64,000 bases of DNA. Source: Actinocorallia populi (lineage in GTDB: Bacteria; Actinomycetota; Actinomycetes; Streptosporangiales; Streptosporangiaceae). Shown one piece after another: positions 18,848-28,662 of this stretch (position 1 is its first letter; the number at the start of each line of letters is the position of its first letter). The notes under the pieces are model-generated. The model was given only the letters and a program-made list of their open reading frames with translations, had not been told where the DNA came from and made no database searches. A program made the translations under genes and the position numbers. The DNA is taken from assembly GCF_002995495.1 (NCBI RefSeq), contig NZ_PVZV01000009.1:291416-355415 (forward strand), given 5' to 3'.

Positions 18848-19153
18848 GCGCCGCGAAAAGTTCAGGTACTGAAAACTGCGGCCGTCGCATCGGGAAGTCT
18901 CCCCGTGCCGGAGGCGGGTACGGGCCGACAATGAGGGTGGCCGCTGAAGCGCTCGCTCGCCTCTCCGCCCCGGACGGGGCGGGTGCGCCCCGAGCAGGCG
19001 TCGACCGGGGCCAGCCACAAATTCCCGTGTGGTCCGACGGCCCGGTGGCAGGGGGGTGGAGAGGATTCTCCGGCCATCGGGTCCGGCACCGACCATGATC
19101 GCTGAGGGCGATAATGGCTGGGTTATGTCCGGTTCACCTGTCATCCTGGATAT
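18848..19153. other. 306-bp intergenic region before the LAL tandem
   Basis: No coding frame with gene-like properties is seen. Just before the LAL start there is an imperfect dyad (ATCGC-N4-GGCGAT near 19098-19113) and a TTATGT that could serve as a -10 box. This stretch presumably holds the LAL promoter. Confidence 0.4.
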
Positions 19154-21901
19154 ATGCCCCCACCCTCTCCGCTGATCGGCCGGACCGGGGAACTGGCGCG
19201 CCTGCGCGAGGCGCACCGCCGGCTGCCCGGCGTCGTGCTGGTGGGCGGCGAGGCGGGCGTCGGCAAGACCCGCCTGGTCCGCGAGTTCACCGCCGGCTGC
19301 ACCGGGACCAGGGTGCTGACCGGCGGCTGCGTGGAGCTCTCGGCCGAGCTGCTGCCGTTCGCGCCCTTCACCGCCGCGCTGCGCGGGCTGGTGCGCGAAC
19401 TGGGGACCGGCGGGATCGAGGAGCTGCTGCCCGGCGCGCGGGGCCTGGCCCGGCTGCTGCCGGAGTTCGGCGACCCCGACGAGGCGCCCGCCGACGAGGC
19501 CAGGGCACGGCTGTTCGAGCTGGTGCTGACCCTGCTGGACCGGCTGGCCGAAAGCGGTCCGCTGATCCTGGTGATCGAGGACGCGCACTGGGCCGACCGC
19601 TCCAGCCGCGACCTGCTGGACTTCCTCATCCGCAACCTGGCCGGCTCGGTGCTGGTGCTGGTCACCTACCGCAGTGAGGCCCTGCACCGCGACCACCCGC
19701 TGCGGCCGCTGCTGGCCGAGCTCGACCGGGTGGACCGGGTGGAGCGGCTGGAACTGGGCAGGCTCACCCGGGCCGAGACCCGCCGGATGCTCGGCGAGGG
19801 CGTGGACGCGCGGCGCGCGGCGGAGGTCTTCCGGCGCAGCGAGGGCAACCCCCTGTTCGTGGAGGCACTGGCGGGCGAGGAGTCGGCGGAGCTCCCGGAG
19901 TCGTTGCGGGACCTGGTGCTGGCCGGGGTGCGGCGGCTGCCCGGCGCGTCGCAGGAGCTGCTGCGGATCGCCGCGGCGGGCGGACAGAGCCTGGAGGACG
20001 GCCTGCTGGCCGCCGTGGCCGGGCGGGAGGGGGCGGCGCTCGACGAGGCGCTGCGCCCCGCCGTGGAGGCGAACGTGCTCGCCGTGGACGGCGAGGGCTA
20101 TGTCTTCCGGCACGCGCTGATCCGCGAGGCCGTCCGCGACGACCTGCTGCCGGGGGAGCTGAGGCGGCTGCACCTGGCCTACGCCCGGACGCTGGAGGAA
20201 CGGCCGTGGCTGGTGCCGCCGGGCCGGGCCGCGTCCGAACGCGCCTACCACTGGTATGCGGCACGCGACCTCCCCCGCGCCCTGGAGAGCGCCTGGCTGG
20301 CCTCGGGCGAGGCGATGAGGTCGGCCGCGTACGCCGAGGCGCTCGCGCTCTCCGAACGGGTCCTGGAGCTCTCCGAGCAGGTGCCCTCGGATCTCGACCG
20401 GACGGAGGTCCTGCGCCGGGCGGTGACGGCCGCGGAGCTGTCCGGGGAGCTGGACCGGGGGATCGAGCTGGCGGGCGTCGCGCTGGAACGCGTGGACGAA
20501 CCGGTGGCGCGGACGGAGCTGCTGAGCTGCCGCGGCCGGATGAACCTGCATCTGCACAGGGTCGAGGGCGCGGCGGACCTGCGGGAGGCCGCGGCGCTGC
20601 TGGCCGACCGCCCGCCGTCCGCGACCCGGGCCAGGGCGCTGGCCACACTCGCCAAGTACCTCTTCAAGATCCCCGACTCCCTGGACGAGACCTGGCGCGC
20701 GGCGCGGGAGGCGGTGCGCGCCGCCCGCGAGGTGGACGACGCGACCGCGCTGACCAGCGCGCTGATGACCCTGGCGCTGCACGACGACGAGCCGGACGAG
20801 ACGCGGCTGGCCATGCTCGAGGAGGTCGAGCCGCTGCTGGGGCGCTGCGAGGACTACAACGAGGTGCTCCGGTACAAGCTGAGCGTCTCGCACGTGCTGG
20901 AGTCCGCGGGCCGGCACGAGGAGGCCCACCGGGTCGCCCGCTCGGGGCAGGAGGATGCCGTCGCCCGCGGGCTCGGCCGCATCATGGGCACGATCCTGGC
21001 CTACAACGCGGCGGAGCCGCTGGTCTCCCTGGGCCGCTGGGACGAGGCGCTCCAGATCATCGAGGAAGTGACCGAACGGCTCCCGCTGAGCCGCCACATG
21101 GGCAGCCTGCGCGGCCTGGCCGGGGAGATCCACACGGCGCGGGGCGACCTGCGCAGGGCGGCGGCCGACCTCGGCTTCTCCCTCAAGGCCGTCAGGCGGG
21201 GACCGGTGCGCCGGGCCGAGGACCTCTTCGCGGTGGTCCGCCTGGAGGTCTCCCTGCGGCTGGCGGAAGGAGACCACGAGGGGGCGCGCAAGGCGGCGGA
21301 GCCGCTGCTGGATCCCGGGGAGATGGCGGACGCCGCACGGTACTCCTGGCCGGTGCTGATGCTGGTGGCCCGCGCCTGCCGCGACGAGAGGGAACTGGAT
21401 CCCTACCTGCGGCGGGCCGCGGCGCTGCGCGTCGTCGGCCCGGTCATGGCCGCGCACCGGCTGTCCTTCGAGGCCGAGTGCGCACCCGTCACCGGCTCGG
21501 GCGCGTCCTGGACGGAGGCCGCCGAGGCGTGGCGGGAGGTCGGCCAGCCCTACCGGGAGGCCTACGCCCTGCTGCGCGCGGCCGCGGCGGACCGGAACGG
21601 TGCCGCGGAGCGGCTGGAACGTGCCCGGAAGCTGGCCGCGGACCTGGGCGCCGCCCCGCTGCTGGCCGAGATCGAGGAGGCGCACTCCCGGCTGGGCGGC
21701 ACGACGGCGGTGCGCGGGCTGACCGCGCGGGAGGTCGAGGTCCTGCGGGAGCTGGCCGAGGGCAGGGCCAACCGGGAGATAGCGCATCTGCTGTCCATCT
21801 CGGCCAAGACGGTCAGCGTGCATGTGAGCAACATCCTGGGCAAGCTCGGGGTCTCCTCCCGGGGCGAGGCCGCGGCGATGGCGCGGAGGCTCGGCCTGTG
21901 A
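19154..21901 (+). CDS. LAL-type LuxR regulator with AAA ATPase domain (copy 1)
   Basis: The 915-aa protein is a large ATP-binding LuxR (LAL, MalT-like) regulator. The N-terminal P-loop is GGEAGVGKT at residues 31-39, and the Walker B region is [20 protein letters not shown] long helical, TPR-like middle runs from about 330 to 820, and a LuxR helix-turn-helix ([15 protein letters not shown] through [16 protein letters not shown]) spans about 850-905. Members act as ATP-dependent activators, often of antibiotic or sugar genes, with an inducer bound by the middle region. The ATG at 19154 has no strong ribosome-binding site. It is followed after 50 bp by a paralogue in the same direction. Confidence 0.92.
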   Translation: MPPPSPLIGRTGELARLREAHRRLPGVVLVGGEAGVGKTRLVREFTAGCTGTRVLTGGCVELSAELLPFAPFTAALRGLVRELGTGGIEELLPGARGLARLLPEFGDPDEAPADEARARLFELVLTLLDRLAESGPLILVIEDAHWADRSSRDLLDFLIRNLAGSVLVLVTYRSEALHRDHPLRPLLAELDRVDRVERLELGRLTRAETRRMLGEGVDARRAAEVFRRSEGNPLFVEALAGEESAELPESLRDLVLAGVRRLPGASQELLRIAAAGGQSLEDGLLAAVAGREGAALDEALRPAVEANVLAVDGEGYVFRHALIREAVRDDLLPGELRRLHLAYARTLEERPWLVPPGRAASERAYHWYAARDLPRALESAWLASGEAMRSAAYAEALALSERVLELSEQVPSDLDRTEVLRRAVTAAELSGELDRGIELAGVALERVDEPVARTELLSCRGRMNLHLHRVEGAADLREAAALLADRPPSATRARALATLAKYLFKIPDSLDETWRAAREAVRAAREVDDATALTSALMTLALHDDEPDETRLAMLEEVEPLLGRCEDYNEVLRYKLSVSHVLESAGRHEEAHRVARSGQEDAVARGLGRIMGTILAYNAAEPLVSLGRWDEALQIIEEVTERLPLSRHMGSLRGLAGEIHTARGDLRRAAADLGFSLKAVRRGPVRRAEDLFAVVRLEVSLRLAEGDHEGARKAAEPLLDPGEMADAARYSWPVLMLVARACRDERELDPYLRRAAALRVVGPVMAAHRLSFEAECAPVTGSGASWTEAAEAWREVGQPYREAYALLRAAAADRNGAAERLERARKLAADLGAAPLLAEIEEAHSRLGGTTAVRGLTAREVEVLRELAEGRANREIAHLLSISAKTVSVHVSNILGKLGVSSRGEAAAMARRLGL

Positions 21902-21950
21902 ACGGAAACTTCTATGGGGAATGTCCGGTCGTGCTGGCATTCTGGGGAGC

Positions 21951-24848
21951 GTGAGCGTGGGTATGGGCGGGGTGAGCCCGGTGCTGGTCGGGCGCGAGAC
22001 CGAACTCGGCGCGCTGGACGGCGCGTTCGCCGGCGTCCTGACGGGGACGGCGCGGGCGGTGCTGCTGGGCGGCGAGGCCGGGGTCGGCAAGTCCCGCCTG
22101 GTGGAGGAGTTCTCGGCCAGGGCCCGCGCCCAGGGCGCGCGGCTGCTGCTGGGCGGCTGCCTGGAACTGGGCGTCGACGGCTTCCCGTTCGCGCCGTTCA
22201 CCGCGGTGCTGCGCCAGCTCGTCCGGGAACTGGGCACCGACGGGGTGGCCGAGCTGGTCGGCGGGCGCACCTCGGAGCTGGCCCGGCTGCTGCCGGAGTT
22301 CGGCGAGCCGGAGGGCGACGGCTCCGGCCACCACCAGGCCCGGCTGTTCGAGCTGGTGCTGACCCTGCTGGACCGGCTCGCCCAGCGCGGCCCCGTCGTG
22401 CTGGTGATCGAGGACGCGCACTGGGCCGACCGCTCCAGCCGCGACCTGCTGGCCTTCCTCATCCGCAACCTCGGCGCGGTGGCCGCGCTGATGGTCGTCG
22501 TCACCTACCGGACGGACGAGCTGCACCGCGGCCATCCGCTGCGCCCCCTGCTGGCCGAACTGGACCGGCTGGAGCGGGTCGCCAGGCACGAGCTGGACCG
22601 GCTGACCCGCCAGGAGGTCGGCGAGCTGATGACCCGCCTGCGCGGCACCGAGCCCGACGGCGGCCGCGTCGAGAAGTTCTTCACCCGCAGCGAGGGCAAC
22701 CCCTTGTTCGTCGAGGCGCTGATGGAGGCGGACGGCCGCATCGCCTGCGAGCTGCCCGAGTCGCTGCGCGACCTGCTGCTGGCCGGTGTCGAGCGGCTGC
22801 CGGAGGAGACGGGGGAGCTGCTGCGGGTGGCCGGCGCGGGAGGCGTCCGCATCGAGCACCGGCTGCTGGCCGCCGTCAGCGGCCTGGACGAGCGCGCCCT
22901 CACCCGCAGCCTGCGGCCCGCCGTGGAGAACAACGTCCTGGTGGTCGAGGGCGAGGGCTACCGGTTCCGGCACGCGCTGATCCGCGAGGCCATCCACGAC
23001 GACCTGCTGCCCGGCGAGCACACCCGCCTGCACACCCGGTACGCCGAAGCCCTGGAGGACGACGTCACCCTGGTGCCGCCGGGCCGCGCGGCCGCCGAGC
23101 TGGCCCACCACTGGTACGCCGCGCACAACCTGGAATGGGCGCTGATCAGCGCCTGGAAGGCGGCGCAGGAGGCCGACCGCGCCGCCGCGTACGCCGAGGA
23201 GCTGCGGATGCGCGAACGCGTCCTGGAGCTGTGGGAGCGCGTACCGGACGCGGAGCAGAAGATCGGCGCCACCCGGCAGGAGGCACTGCGGCAGGCGGTC
23301 TGGGCGGCGGAGTGGGCGGGGGACGGCGAACGCGGCATCAAGCTGGCCTCGGCCGCGCTGCGGGAGGCGGACGACCCGCTGAGCCGGGCCTGGCTGCTGG
23401 AGCGGCGCGGCCGGATGCGCCACCAGCTGGGCCGCAGGGACTGGCTGGAGGACCTGCAGGAGGCCGTCCGGCTGGTGCCGGCCGAGCCGCCGTCCGCCGC
23501 ACGGGCCCAGGCCCTGGCCGCGCTGGCGCAGCACCTGTTCCTGGGGGTGGGGGTCAAGGAGGCCAAGCGCACGGCCGACGAGGCGCTGGAGGCGGCGCGG
23601 GCGGCCGGCGACCGCAAGTCCGAGGCGCACGTGCTGCTCAGCCTGATCTGCCTGATGGACGAGCCCGACTACGAGAAGGGCGTCGGCGAGGAGGGAGAGG
23701 GCTGGTACCTGCTGGACCAGGCGGAGCGCATCGCCGAGGAGATGGGCGCGGGCCAGCTGATGCTGCGCGGCGCGATCAACCGCTCCCACCTCCTGGAGGG
23801 CTCGGGACGGCACGCCGAGGCGGTCGAGGTGGCCGCACGCGGGATCGAACGGGCCAAGGAGATCGGGCTCTTCTGCATCCAGGGCTCCTTCCTCAGCATC
23901 AACCACGCCGAGTCGCTGCACTCCCTGGGCCGCTGGGACGAGGCGGTGGAGGTGATCGAACGGGCGCTGGAGGCCGACCCCCCGCGGGCGCACAGGGCCT
24001 GCCTCGTGCTGCTGCGCGGCGAGCTCGGCCTTGCCCGCGGCGACCACCCGCTCGCCGAACGGGGGCTGGAGGTGGCCTACCAGTTCAGCCGCTGGGAGGT
24101 GGACCGGCGCCTCCAGGAGCACTACCCGGTGCTGCGGCTGGAGGCGGGGCTCCGCCTCGCCGAAGGCGACCCCCGGGCGGCGCTGGCGGCGCTGGAGCCG
24201 GTCCTGAAGGCCACGGGGCGCCCCGACGACAGCCGGTACGCCTGGCCCGTCCTGGCGATCGGCGCGGCGGCGTGCCACACGGTCGCGGAGCTGGAGCCGC
24301 TGGCCGCCCGCGCCGCGGGCCTGGCCGTCCAGGGACCGGTCCAGCGGGCGTGGTCGCTGACCTTCCGCGCGGAGTCCGCCAGGTGCCGGGGACGGGACCC
24401 CCGCTGGGACTCCGTCGCCGACGCCTGGGCGGAACTCGGCCAGCCCTACCCGCGCGCCCAGGCGCTCTACCGGGCGGCCGAGCACGACGCGGCGGAGGGG
24501 CGGCGCGCACGGGCCGTGGAACGGCTGGCCGAGGCGGCCGTCCTGGCCCGCGACCTGGGCGCGGCGCCGCTGCTGGCGGACGTCGAGGACCTCAGGCAGA
24601 GGCTGGGCTCGGGAGCGCGCGCGTCCTCGTCGCACGGGCTGACCGCACGGGAACTCGAGGTGCTGGCGCGACTCGTCGACGGCGGATCCAACAAGGAGAT
24701 CGCCGAGGCCCTGTTCATCTCGGCGAAGACCGCCAGCGTCCACGTCAGCAACATCCTCGCCAAGCTCGGCGTCTCCTCCCGCACCGAGGCCGCCGCCGCG
24801 GCCCGCCGGCTGGGCCTGCTCGCGGGCGACCGCTCCTCGGTGGCCTGA
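21951..24848 (+). CDS. LAL-type LuxR regulator with AAA ATPase domain (copy 2)
   Basis: A paralogue of the preceding gene, about 965 aa. It has P-loop GGEAGVGKS near residue 40, Walker [20 protein letters not shown], a helical TPR-like middle and a C-terminal LuxR helix-turn-helix (LTARELEVLARLVDG through [16 protein letters not shown]). Several segments are almost identical to copy 1 ([33 protein letters not shown]), while the middle regions have diverged, as expected if they sense different ligands. The start is uncertain: GTG 21951, GTG 21957 and ATG 21963 all precede the conserved LVGRETELG. GGGGAG at 21944 favours 21957. The pair probably arose by tandem duplication. Confidence 0.9.
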   Translation: MSVGMGGVSPVLVGRETELGALDGAFAGVLTGTARAVLLGGEAGVGKSRLVEEFSARARAQGARLLLGGCLELGVDGFPFAPFTAVLRQLVRELGTDGVAELVGGRTSELARLLPEFGEPEGDGSGHHQARLFELVLTLLDRLAQRGPVVLVIEDAHWADRSSRDLLAFLIRNLGAVAALMVVVTYRTDELHRGHPLRPLLAELDRLERVARHELDRLTRQEVGELMTRLRGTEPDGGRVEKFFTRSEGNPLFVEALMEADGRIACELPESLRDLLLAGVERLPEETGELLRVAGAGGVRIEHRLLAAVSGLDERALTRSLRPAVENNVLVVEGEGYRFRHALIREAIHDDLLPGEHTRLHTRYAEALEDDVTLVPPGRAAAELAHHWYAAHNLEWALISAWKAAQEADRAAAYAEELRMRERVLELWERVPDAEQKIGATRQEALRQAVWAAEWAGDGERGIKLASAALREADDPLSRAWLLERRGRMRHQLGRRDWLEDLQEAVRLVPAEPPSAARAQALAALAQHLFLGVGVKEAKRTADEALEAARAAGDRKSEAHVLLSLICLMDEPDYEKGVGEEGEGWYLLDQAERIAEEMGAGQLMLRGAINRSHLLEGSGRHAEAVEVAARGIERAKEIGLFCIQGSFLSINHAESLHSLGRWDEAVEVIERALEADPPRAHRACLVLLRGELGLARGDHPLAERGLEVAYQFSRWEVDRRLQEHYPVLRLEAGLRLAEGDPRAALAALEPVLKATGRPDDSRYAWPVLAIGAAACHTVAELEPLAARAAGLAVQGPVQRAWSLTFRAESARCRGRDPRWDSVADAWAELGQPYPRAQALYRAAEHDAAEGRRARAVERLAEAAVLARDLGAAPLLADVEDLRQRLGSGARASSSHGLTARELEVLARLVDGGSNKEIAEALFISAKTASVHVSNILAKLGVSSRTEAAAAARRLGLLAGDRSSVA

Positions 24849-24852
24849 GCGC

Positions 24853-24945
24853 GTCTTAGGCGTCCTCGCCGGGTCTTAGCCCCGGGGTCACCTGGATTTC
24901 CTCCTGGAATAAGGCATCTGCCTCATGTGCGGGGGAGGGTCTTAG
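24853..24945. promoter_or_regulatory. Three GTCTTAG heptamers between LAL2 and the small basic protein
   Basis: GTCTTAG occurs at 24853-24859, 24873-24879 and 24939-24945. The first two are spaced by exactly 20 bp, two helical turns. They lie upstream of the small ORF at 24995 and are candidate binding sites for a regulator such as the adjacent LAL proteins. This is inference from repetition and spacing. Confidence 0.4.
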
Positions 24946-24994
24946 CGCGAGATTGAAGGTGTCGGAAGCGGCGTCGAGGAAAGCCGAGGACACC

Positions 24995-25171
24995 ATGCTG
25001 CACCACGATTTCAGCCGGGCGGTCATCAAGGACCGGGTCGCGCGCTACCGCGAGGAGGCGCAGGCCGACCAGGTCGAGCAGGAACGCGAGGAGCCCTCCA
25101 AGCGTTCTGGAAAGACCGGGGCCAAGTCGGTCTTCCTGCGGGTAGCGCGGTCGTTACCGCGCCTGCTGTAG
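24995..25171 (+). CDS. Small charged helical protein (58 aa)
   Basis: The frame gives MLHHDFSRAVIKDRVARYREEAQ, then a highly charged stretch rich in Glu, Arg and Lys (QVEQEREEPSKRSGKTG) and a basic end, VFLRVARSLPRLL. It predicts a long amphipathic helix with no membrane segment. Short MLHH-type basic helical proteins are frequent in actinomycete genomes, but I know no assigned function. An in-frame ATG/GTG start at 24953 is less likely: the ATG at 24995 follows GAGGA with suitable spacing and the sequence after it is more protein-like. A strong bidirectional terminator follows. Confidence 0.55.
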   Translation: MLHHDFSRAVIKDRVARYREEAQADQVEQEREEPSKRSGKTGAKSVFLRVARSLPRLL

Positions 25172-25173
25172 GC

Positions 25174-25220
25174 GGAGACGGGGAACATGCCATGTCCCAG
25201 ATGGCGTGTTCCCCGTCTCC
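25174..25220. terminator. Bidirectional terminator between convergent genes
   Basis: GGAGACGGGGAACA pairs perfectly with TGTTCCCCGTCTCC. The stem continues to 19 bp with one G-U pair and has a 9-nt loop. It begins 2 bp after the small ORF stop and ends 10 bp before the stop of the convergent hydroxylase gene. Confidence 0.85.
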
Positions 25221-25230
25221 GTATCCGGCG

Positions 25231-26109
25231 TCAGACGCCCAGGGCGGCGATCGAGTCGTCGTCGCAGGTCTCCCAGAAGCCGCCCGCGACGTCCTCGAGG
25301 TGGCTCAGGGACTCGGCGCGGAACAGGACCGTCTGGTACTTGGTGATGTCGTAGTCGGTGAGACCCATGGCACGGATGTCCAGCGGCAGGACGTCCATGG
25401 CGCGGAACTCCTCGATCTCCCCGTAGGAGGAGAGGATGCCCGCCCCGTAGGCCTTCAGCTCCCCGCCCTCCAGGAGCACCCCGAACTCCAGGGTGAACCA
25501 GAAGACCCGGGAGACGAACTCCAGGGCCTGCCTGCTCTCGACCCGGCGGGCCGCCTCCCCCGCCGTCCGGTACAGGGCGGCGAACCGGTCGGAGGCCAGC
25601 GCGTTGGCGTGCCCGATGACCTCGTGGACGACGTCCGGCTCGGGCGTGTAGAGCGGCATGCTGTGGTGCCGCAGGTACTGGGTCGAGTGGAAGAGCCCGT
25701 CGGCCAGGGAGCCGTAGAACTCCCGCAGCGGCACCAGCCCGGCGGCGGGCAGGTAGCGGAAGCCGGTCAGGGGCTCCAGCAGGTCCGAGACCTCCTGGAG
25801 CTGCGGGACGCGGTCCGCCGGCAGTTTCAGGCGGTCCTTGGCGTCCAGGAACTCCTGGGCCGCGTAGCGCCGGTGCCGTGACGCCAGCTCCGCCGAGACC
25901 AGCCGCCACACCTCCTGCTCCTCCTCGGTGTAGGCGACCTCGGGGAGCGGGTCGCCCCGCCGGTGGCCGACGGCCAGACCGGCGATCAGATCGCGGCGCT
26001 CGCGGTAGGCCGGGTCGGCGAAACCCGGATGGTCACGCGCCAGCCGCACCGTCACCCTGCCGTGCTCGTCCTCGTTGACGGGCGAGAAGTACTGGGCTTC
26101 CTCGAACAC
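25231..26109 (-). CDS. phhA: Aromatic amino acid hydroxylase (phenylalanine-4-hydroxylase type)
   Basis: The 292-aa protein matches the catalytic core of pterin-dependent aromatic amino acid monooxygenases. The iron ligands are visible: two His in VVHEVIGHANAL (HExxxH) and a Glu in FWFTLEFGVL. Also present are the substrate/pterin region FRYLPAAGLVPLREFYGSLADG and a typical C-terminal FRAESLSHLED. It would convert phenylalanine to tyrosine using O2 and a pterin. GTG 26109 is chosen: GGAGG lies 8 nt upstream and the conserved sequence begins there, while the longer frame adds an unrelated Arg/Pro-rich leader. There is no pterin dehydratase gene nearby. Tryptophan or phenylalanine specificity cannot be settled by eye. 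Confidence 0.88.
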   Translation of the reverse strand: MFEEAQYFSPVNEDEHGRVTVRLARDHPGFADPAYRERRDLIAGLAVGHRRGDPLPEVAYTEEEQEVWRLVSAELASRHRRYAAQEFLDAKDRLKLPADRVPQLQEVSDLLEPLTGFRYLPAAGLVPLREFYGSLADGLFHSTQYLRHHSMPLYTPEPDVVHEVIGHANALASDRFAALYRTAGEAARRVESRQALEFVSRVFWFTLEFGVLLEGGELKAYGAGILSSYGEIEEFRAMDVLPLDIRAMGLTDYDITKYQTVLFRAESLSHLEDVAGGFWETCDDDSIAALGV

Positions 26110-26303
26110 GTCCGCGCCTCCTCGTCGAAGCGTCGTCTGTTCCTGTGAATGTGCCCACTCCGCGCTTGATCGACCGGTCTGGAGGCACGTCACCGCAGGT
26201 CCACGCGCCGGTTTGGCGAAACGTCCGAAGGACCGCCGCGGCCGCCCGGCCGGGTTGTGACTATGTCCGCAGTTCAGGGGGCGGTTTGGCGGGGGGCGGG
26301 ACC

Positions 26304-27227
26304 ATGGCGGATGCTTTGTCGGTGACATCTGTGAACGAGCTGCGGGGAATCCTGCACGGGTTGCCCGGGGTCGACCAGGTCGGCGTCGAGGCGCGTGCGG
26401 CCCGGCTGGGCACCCGGTCGGTCAAGAACGAGAGCAAGGCCAGGGCGGTCGACCTGGCGATCTCCATGGTCGACCTGACCTCGCTGGAGGGCGCCGACAC
26501 CCCCGGCAAGGTCCGCGCGCTGTGCGCCAAGGCCGTGCACACCGCTCCCGGCGCGCCGACGGTCGGCGCGGTGTGCGTCTACCCCGACCTGGTGAAGGTC
26601 GCCGTGGATGCCCTGCGCGGCTCCGGAGTCGGCGTGGCGTCGGTGGCGACGGCCTTCCCGGCGGGCAGGGCGCCGCTGGCGGTCAAGCTGGAGGACACCC
26701 GGCAGGCGGTCGCCGACGGGGCGAGCGAGATCGACATGGTCATCGACCGCGGCGCGTTCCTGACGGGGGACTACGCCAAGGTGTACGACGAGATCACCGC
26801 GGTGAAGGAGGCGTGCGGGGCGGCCCACCTCAAGGTGATCCTGGAGACCGGCGAGCTGGCCACCTACGACAACGTGCGCCGCGCGTCCTGGCTGGCGATG
26901 CTGGCCGGAGCCGACTTCATCAAGACCTCCACGGGCAAGATCCAGCCCGCGGCCACCGCGCCGGTCGTCCTGCTCATGCTGCAGGCCGTCCGCGACTTCC
27001 GGGAGCGGCACGGGCGCACGGTCGGGGTCAAGCCCGCGGGCGGCATACGTACCACCAAGGACGCGATCAGGATGCTGGTCCTGGTGAACGAGGTCGCCGG
27101 ACCCGACTGGCTGGACCCCCGCCTGTTCCGCATCGGCGCCTCCAGCCTGCTCAACGACCTGCTCATGCAGCGGGAGAAGTTCGCCACCGGCGTCTACTCC
27201 GGCCCCGACTACTTCACACTGGACTGA
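26304..27227 (+). CDS. deoC: Deoxyribose-phosphate aldolase
   Basis: The 307-aa protein is a class I aldolase. The Schiff-base Lys lies in DFIKTSTGK and the second Lys in RTVGVKPAGGIRT, with VGAVCVYPDLV and GASEIDMVID from the barrel core. It splits deoxyribose 5-phosphate into acetaldehyde and glyceraldehyde 3-phosphate in deoxynucleoside salvage. The ATG at 26304 matches the family N terminus (ADALSVTSVNELRGIL). Two aldehyde dehydrogenase genes follow, the first only 4 bp away, which suggests the acetaldehyde is oxidised by the partner enzyme. Confidence 0.95.
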   Translation: MADALSVTSVNELRGILHGLPGVDQVGVEARAARLGTRSVKNESKARAVDLAISMVDLTSLEGADTPGKVRALCAKAVHTAPGAPTVGAVCVYPDLVKVAVDALRGSGVGVASVATAFPAGRAPLAVKLEDTRQAVADGASEIDMVIDRGAFLTGDYAKVYDEITAVKEACGAAHLKVILETGELATYDNVRRASWLAMLAGADFIKTSTGKIQPAATAPVVLLMLQAVRDFRERHGRTVGVKPAGGIRTTKDAIRMLVLVNEVAGPDWLDPRLFRIGASSLLNDLLMQREKFATGVYSGPDYFTLD

Positions 27228-27231
27228 CGCG

Positions 27232-28662
27232 ATGATGAGCGAGATGTTCGAGTACGCGCCCGCGCCCGAGTCCCGGAGCGCCGTACGGATCGAGGACTCC
27301 TACGGGTTGTTCGTCGACGGGGAGTTCGTCTCCGCCAAGCGGACGTTCCCCACGATCGACCCGGCCACCGAGGAGGTGCTCGCCGAGGTCGCCGAGGCCG
27401 GCGCCGAGGAGGTCGACCTGGCGGTGGCCGCGGCCCGCACCGCGTTCGAGCGGGTGTGGGGCCCGATGTCCGGCCGGGAGCGCGCCAAGTACCTCTACCG
27501 GATCGCGCGGATCATCCAGGAGCGCTCGCGGGAGCTGGCCGTCCTGGAGTCCATCGACAACGGCAAGCCGATCCGGGAGACCCGCGACTTCGACCTGCCC
27601 CAGGCCGCGGCGCACTTCTTCTACCACGCGGGCTGGGCCGACAAGCTGGAGTACGCCGGGTACGGCACCACCCCGATCGGGGTCGCCGGGCAGATCATCC
27701 CGTGGAACTTCCCGCTGCTCATGCTGGCCTGGAAGATCGCACCGGCGCTGGCCTGCGGCAACACCGTGGTGCTCAAGCCCGCCGAGACCACCCCGCTGAC
27801 CGCGCTGGCCTTCGCCGACATCTGCCGCCAGGCCGAGCTGCCGCCCGGCGTCGTCAACATCGTCACCGGCGGCCCGCAGACCGGGCGGCTGCTGGTGGAG
27901 CACCCGGGCGTCGACAAGATCGCCTTCACCGGCTCCACCGAGGTCGGCCGCGCCATCGCCCGCGCCGTGGTCGGCACCGGCAAGCGCCTCGGCCTGGAGC
28001 TGGGCGGCAAGGGCGCCAACATCGTCTTCGACGACGCCCCGCTGGACCAGGCGGTCGAGGGGATCGTCGACTCCATCTTCTTCAACCAGGGCCAGGTGTG
28101 CTGCGCCGGATCGCGGCTGCTGGTCCAGGAGTCGGTGGCCGAGGAGCTGCTGGCCCGGCTGAAGGAGCGGACGGCCACGCTGCGGCTCGGCGACCCGCTG
28201 GACAAGAACACCGACGTCGGGGCGATCAACTCCGCCGCGCAGCTGGCCCGGATCAGCGAGCTGACCGCCTCGGGGGAGGCGGAGGGCGCCGAGCGCTGGT
28301 CCCCCGAGTGCGCGCTGCCCGAGCGCGGGTTCTGGTTCGCGCCCACGATCCTCACCGGGGTGGCGCTCAGCCACCGCGTCGCCCGGGAGGAGATCTTCGG
28401 TCCCGTGCTGTCGGTGCTCACCTTCCGCACCCCCGCTGAGGCCGTCGAGAAGGCGAACAACACGCCCTACGGCCTCTCGGCGGGAGTGTGGACGGAGAAG
28501 GGCTCCCGCATCCTGTCCATGGCCCAGAAGCTGCGCGCGGGCGTGGTGTGGGCCAACACGTTCAATCGGTTCGACCCGGCCTCGCCGTTCGGCGGCTACA
28601 AGGAGTCGGGTTTCGGCCGCGAGGGCGGCCGTCAGGGTCTGGAGGCATACCTTGCCCAGTAA
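27232..28662 (+). CDS. NAD(P)-dependent aldehyde dehydrogenase
   Basis: A full-length ALDH of 476 aa. The cofactor fold includes PWNFPLLMLAWKIAPALACGNTVVLKPAE and FTGSTEVGRAI. The catalytic Glu lies in LELGGKGAN and the nucleophilic Cys in FFNQGQVCCAGSRLL. The C-terminal motif EEIFGPVLSVLTF is also present. It starts 4 bp after deoC and ends overlapping the next gene by 11 bp. In this context it probably oxidises acetaldehyde from DeoC, or a related aldehyde. ATG 27232 is followed by another ATG at 27235, and either may serve as start. Confidence 0.93.
   Translation: MMSEMFEYAPAPESRSAVRIEDSYGLFVDGEFVSAKRTFPTIDPATEEVLAEVAEAGAEEVDLAVAAARTAFERVWGPMSGRERAKYLYRIARIIQERSRELAVLESIDNGKPIRETRDFDLPQAAAHFFYHAGWADKLEYAGYGTTPIGVAGQIIPWNFPLLMLAWKIAPALACGNTVVLKPAETTPLTALAFADICRQAELPPGVVNIVTGGPQTGRLLVEHPGVDKIAFTGSTEVGRAIARAVVGTGKRLGLELGGKGANIVFDDAPLDQAVEGIVDSIFFNQGQVCCAGSRLLVQESVAEELLARLKERTATLRLGDPLDKNTDVGAINSAAQLARISELTASGEAEGAERWSPECALPERGFWFAPTILTGVALSHRVAREEIFGPVLSVLTFRTPAEAVEKANNTPYGLSAGVWTEKGSRILSMAQKLRAGVVWANTFNRFDPASPFGGYKESGFGREGGRQGLEAYLAQ

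Noticed and set aside
17855..22504. 1549-codon minus-strand open frame
   Set aside because: It lies antisense to IclR, methyltransferase and LAL genes, all with recognised domains. It is a shadow.
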